A DNA stretch of 32,044 nt. Source: Thermoplasmata archaeon. GTDB lineage: Archaea; Thermoplasmatota; Thermoplasmata; Thermoplasmatales; Thermoplasmataceae. Below are positions 1 to 7,233 of the stretch, piece by piece. Location of the stretch: positions 1-32,044 of the forward strand of contig JAJZJZ010000013.1 of NCBI GenBank assembly GCA_021809755.1. Direction: 5' to 3'. Position 1 is the first letter of the stretch. Every line of letters starts with the position of its first letter. The notes beneath the pieces were generated by a model. That model saw only the letters and a program-made list of their open reading frames with translations, did no database searches and was not told the DNA's origin. Position numbers and translations under genes: made by a program.

Positions 1-141
1 TTCCTTTCCTATCCATTTGTGGTCCTTTGATAGTCTCTGGAATCCATCGAGTATCCTCATTTCTTCCTTGATTGATATTTCCTCAAAGACCTCAATCTCA
101 TAAACTGTCTTACCATTTTTTTTGAGAGAAAGGGTCATCAT
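1..141 (-). CDS. Unknown protein, N-terminal part, cut by window edge
   Basis: The 47 visible residues begin MMTLSLKKNG, are rich in Lys and Glu, and run off the left edge without a stop. The start is ATG at 141 (a second ATG follows at 138). It overlaps the stop of the upstream membrane-protein gene in an ATGA arrangement and has a GAGGA ribosome site about 7 nt upstream. This makes it the fourth gene after the TGTACA palindrome cluster in the same minus-strand operon. I do not recognise a family, and too little is visible to predict a function. Confidence 0.6.
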   Translation of the reverse strand, partial: MMTLSLKKNGKTVYEIEVFEEISIKEEMRILDGFQRLSKDHKWIGKE

Positions 142-428
142 TTCAGTTCCTCACAATCCTTTGTGACTCTCACCAAAATTATCATTGCTACAATCAAATA
201 GACACTGAAAACAACAATGAGAATTGCTACTGCATACCAGACAAACAATGGTATGTTTGTTGTTCCACTTAATTTAGTTAGTAATTCGTACGCTATGATC
301 CCAAGAAATATCACACCTATGATCATAACAAAGTCTATTTTTGTTTCATGAGAATGAGAATTTGTAACCTTCTTAATATTACCTTCTTTTTCCTTTTCCG
401 TTGTCTCTAAATGTTTGTTACTTATCAT
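138..428 (-). CDS. Small two-pass membrane protein, unknown function
   Basis: The 96-aa protein has a charged N-terminus of about 30 residues followed by two hydrophobic segments (about residues 33-51 and 62-87) and a short charged tail ending in DCEELK. It is therefore probably an integral membrane hairpin. Its start overlaps the stop of the upstream zinc-knuckle gene by ATGA (428-425), and its own stop overlaps the next start at 141. A GGAGGT ribosome site lies about 10 nt upstream. No family is recognised. Small membrane proteins are common in archaeal plasmids and viruses, which fits the neighbourhood, but a role cannot be assigned. Confidence 0.7.
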   Translation of the reverse strand: MISNKHLETTEKEKEGNIKKVTNSHSHETKIDFVMIIGVIFLGIIAYELLTKLSGTTNIPLFVWYAVAILIVVFSVYLIVAMIILVRVTKDCEELK

Positions 429-835
429 TTTTTCAGTACCTCCGAAAGCTTTTCACGATTCCGTCTTTTTAATTCCATCTGGTATTCTTCTGTCAATTCA
501 TAGTCATCTTGCGATTCCGGATGTTCACACCCACAATAATAACACTGTCCATCGGGATGTTGAATCCTTCTGTGAACTTTATATGGTTTGCCTGTGTCAG
601 GATCTGGATCAATAAATAACAGTTCCTTAAGGAGATGCCCGCAATTAATGCATCTGTAGATTATTTTATATGTTTTATCAAATATATCCCTTCTACAGGG
701 GTATTTTTCTCCTTTTACGCCGGTCATGATGGCATCACCTTTTGTGTATTTGACCACTCCACCAAGAGCCTCGACTTCTCCATCTTCATTTGCGAATTCA
801 AATTCCACAATTACAGGCTTCTTGACTGCTTGCAT
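425..835 (-). CDS. PGDYG-like phage-type protein with C-terminal zinc knuckles
   Basis: 136 aa. The N-terminal half (residues 5-58) carries the pattern KPVIVEFEF, then KGDAIMTGVKGEKYPC and DIFDKTY. This resembles a small protein widespread in tailed phages, whose signature is KKPVVIEA, GD-IxxGVxGE-YPCKPDIF-xTY (PGDYG-like; my recognition, no search run). The second half adds two Cys clusters, CINCG at about 62-66 and CYYCGC at about 98-103, spaced like a zinc ribbon, followed by a charged helical tail. Such proteins have no established activity. The gene follows the 212-aa gene with a 1-nt gap and overlaps the next gene by 4 nt. Its presence argues for a viral or plasmid origin of this block. 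Confidence 0.7.
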   Translation of the reverse strand: MQAVKKPVIVEFEFANEDGEVEALGGVVKYTKGDAIMTGVKGEKYPCRRDIFDKTYKIIYRCINCGHLLKELLFIDPDPDTGKPYKVHRRIQHPDGQCYYCGCEHPESQDDYELTEEYQMELKRRNREKLSEVLKK

Positions 836-836
836 A

Positions 837-1475
837 CTACCAGCTCCTTTGTTTTATGAGATCCAAATATTCCGGAGGAACGAAATCTCCAGCTCTTTCT
901 CCTTGGCCTGTTCTAACACAGTGATATTTTGTGGACAAAACGATATCGGGGATATCCTGGTAAGAACTAACGAGTTCCGAGAAATCTTTGTTCAGTTTGT
1001 CAATATCGAATTTAATTCCATACCTCTGCTCTATAAATTCGGGCTTGGTTGTGATACTTTTTGCTGACGGACTCAATTTAACCGTTTGAGAGATAAGGTG
1101 TTTTAAAGCCATTCCCGGATATCTCTGTTCAATTTCTTCAATAGCAGCTCTCTTTTTTCTTTCCTTTTCCTTCTCCTCTTCCACAAGTATTTGAGACCTT
1201 TTGACCGCAAGCTGAGCCGTTAATTCTGCCTCTTCCTGTTTGAGCATAGATATTTTGCCGTCAACCGAATAAATGGATCTGATGAGATAACTTAGGGCCT
1301 CTGCTATGGTTTTTCCCTTGAGATTGAAATATAATAGTTCCCAATCTTCCTGAGGTATCCACGCATGGAGCTCCTTTTTCAACTTCCCGGCAACTATTGG
1401 AGGCCTTCCTCTTCTATTTTCTGGAGCGTTCATTTCAATTCTTACCCTTCTTTCTTCATCTATTATTTCATTCAT
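837..1475 (-). CDS. AT-hook / ribbon-helix-helix-like coiled-coil DNA-binding protein (putative)
   Basis: 212 aa. Residues 21-26 read RRGRPP, the core of an AT-hook. They are followed by a short strand and two predicted helices (about 34-70, LHAWIPQEDWELL then IAEALSYLIRSIYS) that look like a ribbon-helix-helix DNA-binding unit. A Glu/Lys-rich coiled coil follows (about 75-120), then a C-terminal region of unknown fold. I infer a dimeric DNA-binding protein, such as a copy-control, partition or transcription regulator. The TGTACA palindromes lie 120-300 nt upstream of its start and could be its binding sites. The ATG at 1475 has a GAGGTGT ribosome site. No exact family is recognised; the RHH assignment comes from pattern only. 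Confidence 0.55.
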   Translation of the reverse strand: MNEIIDEERRVRIEMNAPENRRGRPPIVAGKLKKELHAWIPQEDWELLYFNLKGKTIAEALSYLIRSIYSVDGKISMLKQEEAELTAQLAVKRSQILVEEEKEKERKKRAAIEEIEQRYPGMALKHLISQTVKLSPSAKSITTKPEFIEQRYGIKFDIDKLNKDFSELVSSYQDIPDIVLSTKYHCVRTGQGERAGDFVPPEYLDLIKQRSW

Positions 1476-1715
1476 TTTTTACACCTCTAAAAAAAAAAGG
1501 AATTTGTATGTATAATCCAGACATATTCCTTATAATAAAAAAAAACAAATTTATGAAACCCTGTGTTTTGCAGGCTCCGCATGAAAATTTTGACTTATTA
1601 TGTACATAATAATTTTTCCTGATTTTGTACAAATTCACTTTTCCCTGTTGTAGACTGCTTCCACGATTTTGTACAAAATCATTTTTTTGACATTTTTCCT
1701 TTAACATGTACATAT
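1476..1715 (-). promoter_or_regulatory. Intergenic control region upstream of the RHH-like gene
   Basis: These 240 nt separate the mcm stop from the start at 1475 and are the only sizeable gap in the left operon. Read on the minus strand they contain four TGTACA palindromes, then TATA-like stretches (complement of about 1535-1543 and 1548-1556), an oligo-T run and the GAGGTGT ribosome site. An 83-codon reading frame spans the region, but it has poor composition and covers the palindromes. I treat the region as regulatory, with a second promoter for the downstream genes. Confidence 0.45.
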
Positions 1716-1771
1716 TCATAAAACCCCGTACCTCCCTGGTCCAGCTTCGAAAATATCGCCTGACTTGTACA
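1595..1771. repeat. Cluster of five TGTACA-centred palindromes (putative iterons, operator or centromere)
   Basis: TGTACA cores occur at 1601-1606, 1626-1631, 1670-1675, 1707-1712 and 1766-1771. Three sit in longer palindromes: 1595-1612 is a perfect 18-bp palindrome, 1665-1680 a perfect 16-bp palindrome reading GATTTTGTACAAAATC, and 1621-1636 the same with one mismatched pair. The fourth is an 8-bp palindrome just outside the mcm stop, and the fifth lies inside the mcm 3' end. Spacing between centres is 25, 44, 37 and 59 bp, so they are not strictly periodic. Five in under 180 bp is far above expectation for AT-rich DNA. They lie between mcm and the putative RHH gene and look like binding sites of one dimeric protein. 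Confidence 0.65.
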
Positions 1772-3797
1772 TTGCCTCAATTGCCCTCTCCACATTCCTT
1801 GAGTTTACATTATCTCTAGAAGCAGCTGCAAAGATCTCTTCTCTTCCTATTGTACCATGGATTCCAATCAGGTTCCTTATCCATATTATTGAGTCTCTTA
1901 CGCTCCTGGTAATTCCTGATATGGCATCCATATCATAGTCGAACTGCCTCAGGTAAATATCCACAAGCTCCTTTGCCGCTTCAAAATCCTCTTTGGTTGT
2001 GAACTCATCCATCCTTAATCTTGCACTTGCCAGGGTAAGTCTCTTTATTGATTCAAGAGTCCTTGGATTTATGGTGCTTTCCCCCTTCTTTTTTCTCACA
2101 TCTGCATAGAAGTGGGCTATGAGGGTGCTAACTTCCTCAGTTAATTTTGGATTAATCTGCGATGCAAGCGAGATATATTTGGCAAGGAAATCCGGTTCCT
2201 TCATTGATGTAAAATTAGAGGAGAGGATCTTCTTTGCCTTCTCAATTTCATAAGTATCAGAACCGTTTTTATCGATCAGGATAAAAATCAGGTCAAATCT
2301 GTTCAGCAAAGGCAGTTCAATGTTGACCTGATCTGCAATGGGCTCTCCTACGTCAAATTTACCATACTTAGGATTGGCGGCTGCAAGTAGCGAAGTTCTG
2401 GACTGGAAATGAGCGTGGAGGCCTGCTTTCGACTTGGATATAAATCCCTGTTCCAATGCTGTGTGTATTCCTTCCCTGTCCTCTTTTTTCATCTTATCCA
2501 TTTCGTCTATGCATGCAACTCCCCTATCGGCAAGGACAAGCACCCCTGCCTGCATAACCTTCCTTCCGTTGATATCCGCTACAGCAGCGGTGAGTCCGGC
2601 AGCTGATGCATCCGAAACATAGATGCTCTTGGATGCAGCTGATGGATTTGCTTTGAGCAGTTGAGACTTTCCCAACCCTGGATCTCCTATGAGGAGCAAA
2701 TGGATCTGGCCTCTTCTCCTTATTCCTCCTACATTTTCATCTGGAGCTCCGGCAGCTTGGAGAATGATCGCATGCTTGACATATTCATAACCCACTATGG
2801 TAGGAGCATATAATTCCCCAAGATGCCTGAGAACATCTCCCTGATTCCGGAAAGCTTCTATCTGCTTTCTGTCCTCATCGCTAATTACGAGGTTCTTATC
2901 ATCCTCCTTGGAGATGTATAATACCTCTGCTACCCTTCGGAACAAGATATCGCCACTCTTGGTCTTTTCCTCTATGGCCTTTAGCAGTGCAATTACTGAC
3001 ACCCTGTCTCCGGGTGAGTACAATCCTGTTTTATCACCACTTAGAATTATTTCCAGAGATGTTGGGAATCCACTTGAATCCTCAAAATTTTCTGTAATTA
3101 TGCATTCCTGGAACTTCTCAGTCCTTTTTTCTATAATCGAAAATTTGGTTTCCTTCTTGCAACCCGGACACCATGCAGGACTTTCTGTTCCTTCTATTGC
3201 GTCACCACATCTTGAGCATTCCCATCTTGCATATAGTATCCTTTCCTTTGGGGGGTCCTGAACATATGTGAGCCATCCTTTCAGCTCGACTAACCTTTCC
3301 TCGTCCCGTTCAAGATTGATTTCCCGTATGTGCCTGCTGAATAAATTGGCATTCACAAGTTTAAACCTTGGGAGTGAAAAATCCTCATATTTATCATCGT
3401 CAGGATTCACAACTAATTCCCACAAGGCCTTATTCATTTCATCCATTGTCTTTACCGGGTCCTGTTCAAGACGTTGTATAAGTTCTCTCATTTTTCTGGC
3501 CTGCACATTCCTCCTTGTTTTCCGGAAAATATTCTCTCCCAGCTCTTGAATTTGAGAGCTGCTCAAATGAGATATAATTGCCTTAAAATCATCGTTGGAT
3601 GGTGGATGATATGAGAATTCGGACAGCTCCGAGATCTCTTCCAGGTCTATGATATATTCATCACAATAGACATGGTGTTTATTCTTTGTCAAGCTGTCAA
3701 AAAAGGCTGGCATTTCGGAGATTATATCACTTGCCCAACTCTCCGGTGAAGGTAAATTAGAGGGGGAAATTTGCGATTGTATGGTATGTTCACTCAT
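1716..3797 (-). CDS. mcm: MCM replicative helicase
   Basis: 693 aa, the usual length for an archaeal MCM. This hexameric 3'-5' helicase unwinds DNA ahead of the fork. Visible parts are: N-terminal domain; zinc finger with C194, C197, C210, C213; Walker A GDPGLGKS at 371-378; Walker B with DEMD at 431-434; sensor-1 Asn in AAANPKYG (N475); arginine finger R500 in LLNRFD; and a C-terminal winged helix from about 630. The start ATG at 3797 has a GGAGGT site 7 nt upstream and overlaps the stop of the 97-aa gene (ATGA). Whether it is the cell's main MCM or an element-borne copy cannot be decided here. The neighbouring microproteins and phage-type gene favour the latter. Confidence 0.95.
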   Translation of the reverse strand: MSEHTIQSQISPSNLPSPESWASDIISEMPAFFDSLTKNKHHVYCDEYIIDLEEISELSEFSYHPPSNDDFKAIISHLSSSQIQELGENIFRKTRRNVQARKMRELIQRLEQDPVKTMDEMNKALWELVVNPDDDKYEDFSLPRFKLVNANLFSRHIREINLERDEERLVELKGWLTYVQDPPKERILYARWECSRCGDAIEGTESPAWCPGCKKETKFSIIEKRTEKFQECIITENFEDSSGFPTSLEIILSGDKTGLYSPGDRVSVIALLKAIEEKTKSGDILFRRVAEVLYISKEDDKNLVISDEDRKQIEAFRNQGDVLRHLGELYAPTIVGYEYVKHAIILQAAGAPDENVGGIRRRGQIHLLLIGDPGLGKSQLLKANPSAASKSIYVSDASAAGLTAAVADINGRKVMQAGVLVLADRGVACIDEMDKMKKEDREGIHTALEQGFISKSKAGLHAHFQSRTSLLAAANPKYGKFDVGEPIADQVNIELPLLNRFDLIFILIDKNGSDTYEIEKAKKILSSNFTSMKEPDFLAKYISLASQINPKLTEEVSTLIAHFYADVRKKKGESTINPRTLESIKRLTLASARLRMDEFTTKEDFEAAKELVDIYLRQFDYDMDAISGITRSVRDSIIWIRNLIGIHGTIGREEIFAAASRDNVNSRNVERAIEAMYKSGDIFEAGPGRYGVL

Positions 3798-4087
3798 CTT
3801 CCATACCTCCTTTGCCTTTGTTCAACGTATTTTTCCCTTTGGACCTTTTCAGCAGGATCTGGATACAAGGCAAACACCTTTATCTCAAATACCCCAGGCT
3901 TGTCATTTATGACCACTGATTTGTCCTGGTGTTTTTTTACAAAATCATGAAGACCAAGAATTGCAGATTTGGTATCTCCTGAGAATATTTGCAGGACATC
4001 TTCATCTCTACTCGAAAGTATATTCCTTGATCTGTCTCTGTAAAGGATCAACTCAAGGGCATTAACGAGATTTGCCTGGTAGTTCAT
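3794..4087 (-). CDS. Unknown 97-aa protein translationally coupled to MCM
   Basis: The 97-aa soluble protein is basic at its C-terminus (YVEQRQRRYGR). The middle has hydrophobic and charged helix-like segments (NALELILYRD, SAILGLHDFVKKH) and then a strand-like stretch (GVFEIKVFALY). The start at 4087 has GGAGGT 9 nt upstream and overlaps the preceding stop by ATGA. Its own stop overlaps the mcm start the same way. Position suggests a replication accessory factor made in proportion to MCM, but I see no GINS, Cdc6 or primase signature. Function unknown. Confidence 0.7.
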   Translation of the reverse strand: MNYQANLVNALELILYRDRSRNILSSRDEDVLQIFSGDTKSAILGLHDFVKKHQDKSVVINDKPGVFEIKVFALYPDPAEKVQREKYVEQRQRRYGR

Positions 4088-4260
4088 GCTGGACTACCTC
4101 CATTAATTGCATTCTGACAATCGCACGAGCCGTGCATGCAAAAATCTCTGTAATATCCAGACCTTTTGTCATGAAGGACACTCTTAGATTCTATGAGCTT
4201 TTTATGGTAGGTTTTACCGTCGAATTCTACGACTCTATGGCCACAGCTTTGACACTTCAT
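4084..4260 (-). CDS. Cys-rich zinc-binding microprotein, 58 aa
   Basis: Starts MKCQSCGHRV and later has Cys and His in FCMHGSCDCQ. With a CxxC at the N-terminus and a C-x-H-x2-C-x-C cluster near the end, it should bind zinc. An upstream in-frame start would give 85 aa. The internal ATG at 4260 is preferred because a GGAGGT site lies 8 nt before it and it overlaps the stop of the preceding microprotein by ATGA, as elsewhere in this operon. Zinc microproteins in archaeal viruses and plasmids are often transcription or anti-host factors. Nothing more specific can be seen. Confidence 0.7.
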   Translation of the reverse strand: MKCQSCGHRVVEFDGKTYHKKLIESKSVLHDKRSGYYRDFCMHGSCDCQNAINGGSPA

Positions 4261-4400
4261 GCTAATACCTCCTCTCTTGGCGGAAAAGAAAAACGTCTTA
4301 TCTCGTAGTGCCCTGCATTCATAGCCTGGTGATCCTTCCATGTCTGACTAATTGTTTTTGAATGGAGGATCCTTCCGCAAGAACATTCCAGATAGGTCAT
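4257..4400 (-). CDS. Zinc-knuckle microprotein B, 47 aa
   Basis: A short frame read directly from the DNA: MTYLECSCGRILHSK..., with Cys at 6 and 8 (CSCG) and His at 13, 24 and 31, followed by HYEIRR and a Pro-rich end. It shares the layout C-x-C-G-x2-[IL]-H-x-K/R ... H ... H-[YF]-E-[IV]-R-R with the 50-aa protein encoded just upstream, so the two are probably tandem paralogues. ATG at 4400 has GGAGGT 7 nt upstream; start and stop both overlap neighbours by ATGA. The conserved Cys and His suggest one zinc site per chain. Function unknown. Confidence 0.65.
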   Translation of the reverse strand: MTYLECSCGRILHSKTISQTWKDHQAMNAGHYEIRRFSFPPREEVLA

Positions 4401-4549
4401 GCCCTTACCTCCTTGGACTGATTAATAGGTAGATATGTCATCCTCCTTACCTCAAAATGGTCCTTGTTTTTCCTCAAGTGGCCATTAAGGGCGTTCGTTG
4501 ACTTACGTAAATGAATGACTATACCGCAACAGCAAACAGAATAGCTCAT
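4397..4549 (-). CDS. Zinc-knuckle microprotein A, 50 aa
   Basis: Read from the DNA as MSYSVCCCGIVIHLRK..., with Cys at 6-8, His at 13, 24 and 31, and the tail HFEVRR. It aligns without gaps with the next protein over at least 36 residues in its Cys, Gly, His and Arg positions. The ATG at 4549 is preceded by GGAGGTGG and overlaps the stop of the 47-aa helical protein. The pair could form a heterodimeric zinc-binding factor or be redundant copies; that is inference. Confidence 0.65.
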   Translation of the reverse strand: MSYSVCCCGIVIHLRKSTNALNGHLRKNKDHFEVRRMTYLPINQSKEVRA

Positions 4550-4689
4550 TCTACCACCTCCATAAGCAACTCACCAAGAGAAGACGGTTCGTATAAGTGA
4601 GTTAAATACCACTCTTTCAACAGCTCATTCAGTCTATCTTGAGAAAGGAGATGGGCTTGTTTGACTTCCAATGAAGATAGAGAAATCAT
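4546..4689 (-). CDS. Small helical protein, first gene of the left operon
   Basis: 47 aa beginning MISLSSLEVK, with an amphipathic Leu-rich pattern (AHLLSQDRLNELLKEWYL) and an acidic end (GELLMEVVE). No cysteines. A GGGGTGG site precedes the ATG at 4689, and the stop overlaps the next start by ATGA, which is the main support for it being translated. It is the promoter-proximal gene of the series. No family recognised. Confidence 0.5.
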   Translation of the reverse strand: MISLSSLEVKQAHLLSQDRLNELLKEWYLTHLYEPSSLGELLMEVVE

Positions 4690-4744
4690 TGAGGCCACCC
4701 CATTGAAAGAATCGGAATAATTAGGCGAGAGCCTCTCCCCGCGC

Positions 4745-4755
4745 TTTATTTTATG
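4745..4755 (-). promoter_or_regulatory. Probable TATA box of the left minus-strand operon
   Basis: On the minus strand the sequence reads CATAAAATAAA, about 60 nt before the first ATG at 4689. Transcription would start near 4727 and leave a leader of about 38 nt with a ribosome site. A short palindrome (GAGAG-C-CTCTC, within 4710-4730) lies close to the predicted start. No gene is seen upstream of it on this strand until 6254. Confidence 0.4.
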
Positions 4756-5082
4756 TTACAGAACTTGCCGTGGACTCTGTTTATCCCTACATTTCCCTTA
4801 ATGTAATATTATTCTTGAAACTTTGAATTCTTCCTCAATAGAGCAATATACCTCAGTTAATCATTTGCAAACACTTTCAGAGGTCAAATAGATCCAAGTT
4901 ATTGCCTAACTTGTAACAACGTCATTATGGCATTAAGAAATCTCTTTGCAACACGCTTTAAATAGATTTTATGGCACTGAATTTAGAACACACCAACTAA
5001 GTTGAATTACTTTGAATAATTTTACACACAATTCATTAAGTAATATTATCATCAATGTTTTCCTGTTCCAATCAAACACAGT
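4756..5082. other. Intergenic AT-rich region, possible element boundary
   Basis: No convincing gene. It holds the divergent promoter zone of the left operon and, on the plus strand, a good TATA-like stretch TTTAAATAG (4958-4966) whose transcript would start near 4990. That could serve the membrane-protein gene at 5083 with a long leader, or a small RNA. I saw no tRNA fragment or direct repeat marking an integration site. Confidence 0.4.
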
Positions 5083-5909
5083 ATGTCTTTAATAGGGGTA
5101 ACCCTTCGTGCTTCTATCATGTTAGATAGGAACAAAAATATGCAGTTTTTAACTCTATTGTTACTCATATTTGTAGTGTTCCTCTATTTTAATTACTTTT
5201 ATTATGACTATATATATCTGTTTCTATATCCGCTGTATTATGCTATTTTAGGCATGTTCATAACATGCACTCTCGTTAACAAATACAGTAATGTGTTAAC
5301 TAAGTATGGGATTCCAGAATTTTTTTGGACTGGCACACACATCTATTCATTCCCTTCGCGTTTATGTTGCTTTATTATTTTCCATCACTCATAATCACAT
5401 TATTCCAAACAGGATTATGGACCGAACATTTCGATTATACTTCATTGGTGTTTCCCATAACGTACTCCTGCATGTTATTTTTATTTACAGTTTCCTTTTA
5501 CCTCTTCAGGCAAAGTGGAGTAAATATTGTAATTTCATTTCTCTTTGCCTTTTCAATAATTCTTGGTGCATCCGCAATTTATGAACCAGTTTTTAATATA
5601 TTCTATACTTACAATGGAATTTCTGGTTTTTATTACGAAAGTGGCATGTTTGCATTTAGCCTTAGTGCCTTCACTTCAATGAAGTATTGGAAGTTTAGTC
5701 ATTTATTTGTTATAGTATCAATCATTGAATCTATACTTTTTCTATTATGGTATTACCTGGCATATGGAATTCCGGAGACTTATTTGTCATATCAATTTTT
5801 ATTTAATGCCCTCACAAAAATAGTCATGTTCTTGCTATTCTTCTTACTTATTTGGGAAGGCACTAAAAATAAAAGAATGTCATTGGATGATAGGGGATAT
5901 CATATATAA
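5083..5909 (+). pseudogene. Multi-pass membrane protein interrupted by a frameshift at a T7 run
   Basis: Two overlapping frames together encode one hydrophobic protein. The first runs from ATG 5083 to ...GIPEFF at 5325. The second carries LDWHTHLFIPFAF... to the stop at 5909. The switch falls exactly on seven T (5320-5326). With eight T, or a -1 slip, a continuous protein of about 275 aa with roughly seven membrane segments results. Without it the first frame ends at 5394 after 103 aa and the second lacks a good start (TTG at 5325). It may be a pseudogene, a sequencing error, or a gene switched by homopolymer length or ribosomal slippage. No family recognised. Confidence 0.6.
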
Positions 5910-6253
5910 ACACTTTATAATTTTATTGATTTATGACCTTCCAGATTCTTTTTATTTTTAGTTTCATTTTAAATTTCACTATGATCTTGCTTCTATGCTC
6001 TACTTTTGACTAAAAGAGTATGTCTTATACGGTAAGTCCCTTCAATCAAAGCTTATGGATACTTCATTTTATGGAGACTTTTAAAATTAAAATTACATTA
6101 ACACTTTAACTCAAAGTTTTGAAAACTTGCTATTTTGATTAATATGATAGAAATTTGCATAACATCTGCTATTGAAGAAATATTGTAGCCATGAAACGCC
6201 ATTAATTTATCAGATAAATAAACGACATGGAATAAAACAACACATAATATCCA
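5910..6253. other. AT-rich convergent intergenic region
   Basis: 344 nt between two convergent genes. It contains several T-rich runs that could end transcription on either strand, but no plausible gene, tRNA or clear repeat was found. Confidence 0.4.
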
Positions 6254-6736
6254 TCATTCATACATTTTTTTCATTATAATATCTTCTTCATTTATTTCAG
6301 CAACTTCAAATCCATTCTTCTTATAGAATGATATGGCTATGACATTTCGCTGATGAACGAATAAGGAGCACTCCACAATATGTCTTTCTCTCAACATTTT
6401 CTCTGCTTCGAGAAGTAATGACTCTCCCATACCATATCGAGTATATATTGGTTTGAGATAAAGCCTGAGTAATTCAGCATTTCCTTCATTTATCTTTAAT
6501 TCTATAAAACCTGTCATACCTGATTCGTTGAATGACCCGAGTAGAATTATATCTAAATTAGATTGTGACCTATTTACCTCATTTAGTAATTTTTCCTTAG
6601 AATACTTCTCCCTGATCCATTGATCAATATATTCTTCACTATAGATCTCTCCATATGTCCATTTCCAAGAATCTCTTGCAATTTCTATAAGTGTTTCCAC
6701 ATCTCCAGCAGTTAATTTTCGAATAGTAATTTGCAT
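6254..6736 (-). CDS. GNAT-family N-acetyltransferase
   Basis: 160 aa, a complete GNAT fold. It transfers an acetyl group from acetyl-CoA to an amine of an unknown small molecule or protein. The acetyl-CoA-binding motif A is seen at about 91-109 (RLYLKPIYTRYGMGESLLL, with R/Q-x2-G-x-G), and the closing segment SFYKKNGFEVAE at about 137-148 is typical of the family. It resembles PaiA-like acetyltransferases of Thermoplasma, by recollection. A TATA-like stretch (complement of 6762-6775) lies about 32 nt upstream, with a weak AAGGAT site before the ATG. Confidence 0.85.
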   Translation of the reverse strand: MQITIRKLTAGDVETLIEIARDSWKWTYGEIYSEEYIDQWIREKYSKEKLLNEVNRSQSNLDIILLGSFNESGMTGFIELKINEGNAELLRLYLKPIYTRYGMGESLLLEAEKMLRERHIVECSLFVHQRNVIAISFYKKNGFEVAEINEEDIIMKKMYE

Positions 6737-6859
6737 ATCCTTAATTTGAAATCATGAACGTCATTAAATATATAATATGGTGAAGATAAGAATAAGGAAA
6801 AACTTTTCGAGTTCCACCGCGAACTGTAATAACCAAATTTATCACAATATTCTATGAAA

Positions 6860-7204
6860 TCAAAATGTGATTACAGTATATTGTTGGTCTACATAGTGGG
6901 TTATTGTATCGGATACATCTTCAAGTTTAAATCCTAATTTTGCTAGGTTTTCAGATTCATTTTTTGCGGCCGCATATCCACTGCAAGCTACAGGTACAAT
7001 TCCAGAACCTGTCAGCATGTTAAATAGGTTATCTATGTCTTTATCTTTGCCGCCCAGTGCCTCTTCGCTAGGTCCAAAAAACACAACCTTTACGTCTTCG
7101 GCTAGTTTCTTCCTGTGAACATTCTTAGCAAAGTTCAAACCTGCAATCATTTTTCCTTTTTCATTAAGACCGGAAGAAATTATTATGAGATATTTGGAAT
7201 TCAT
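6860..7204 (-). CDS. DsrE-like family protein
   Basis: 114 aa with the alpha/beta layout of the DsrE/DsrF fold: an N-terminal strand YLIIISSG, NFAKNVHRKK, then VKVVFFGPSEEAL, a flexible Asp/Lys stretch and GSGIVPVACSGYAAA containing C74. Family members handle sulfur as persulfide carriers or are small regulatory proteins; only one Cys is visible at the position where active ones carry it. The gene stands alone. A TATA box (complement of 7226-7233) sits 25 nt before the ATG, so the transcript is probably leaderless. The specific role is unknown. Confidence 0.75.
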   Translation of the reverse strand: MNSKYLIIISSGLNEKGKMIAGLNFAKNVHRKKLAEDVKVVFFGPSEEALGGKDKDIDNLFNMLTGSGIVPVACSGYAAAKNESENLAKLGFKLEDVSDTITHYVDQQYTVITF

Positions 7205-7225
7205 ATTATAGCTAGAAGAAGAAAA

Positions 7226-7233
7226 TATTTAAA
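7226..7233 (-). promoter_or_regulatory. TATA box of the DsrE-like gene
   Basis: TTTAAATA on the minus strand, centred 25 nt upstream of the ATG at 7204, the spacing expected for a leaderless archaeal transcript. Confidence 0.5.

Noticed and set aside
1468-1719. 83-codon minus-strand frame between mcm and the RHH-like gene
   Set aside because: It spans the TGTACA palindromes and T/A runs, has an odd Phe/Ile-rich composition and no convincing ribosome site; the region is better explained as regulatory.
4261-4341. 27-residue N-terminal extension of the Cys-rich microprotein
   Set aside because: The internal ATG at 4260 has a GGAGGT site and an ATGA overlap with the preceding gene, whose frame occupies the extension.
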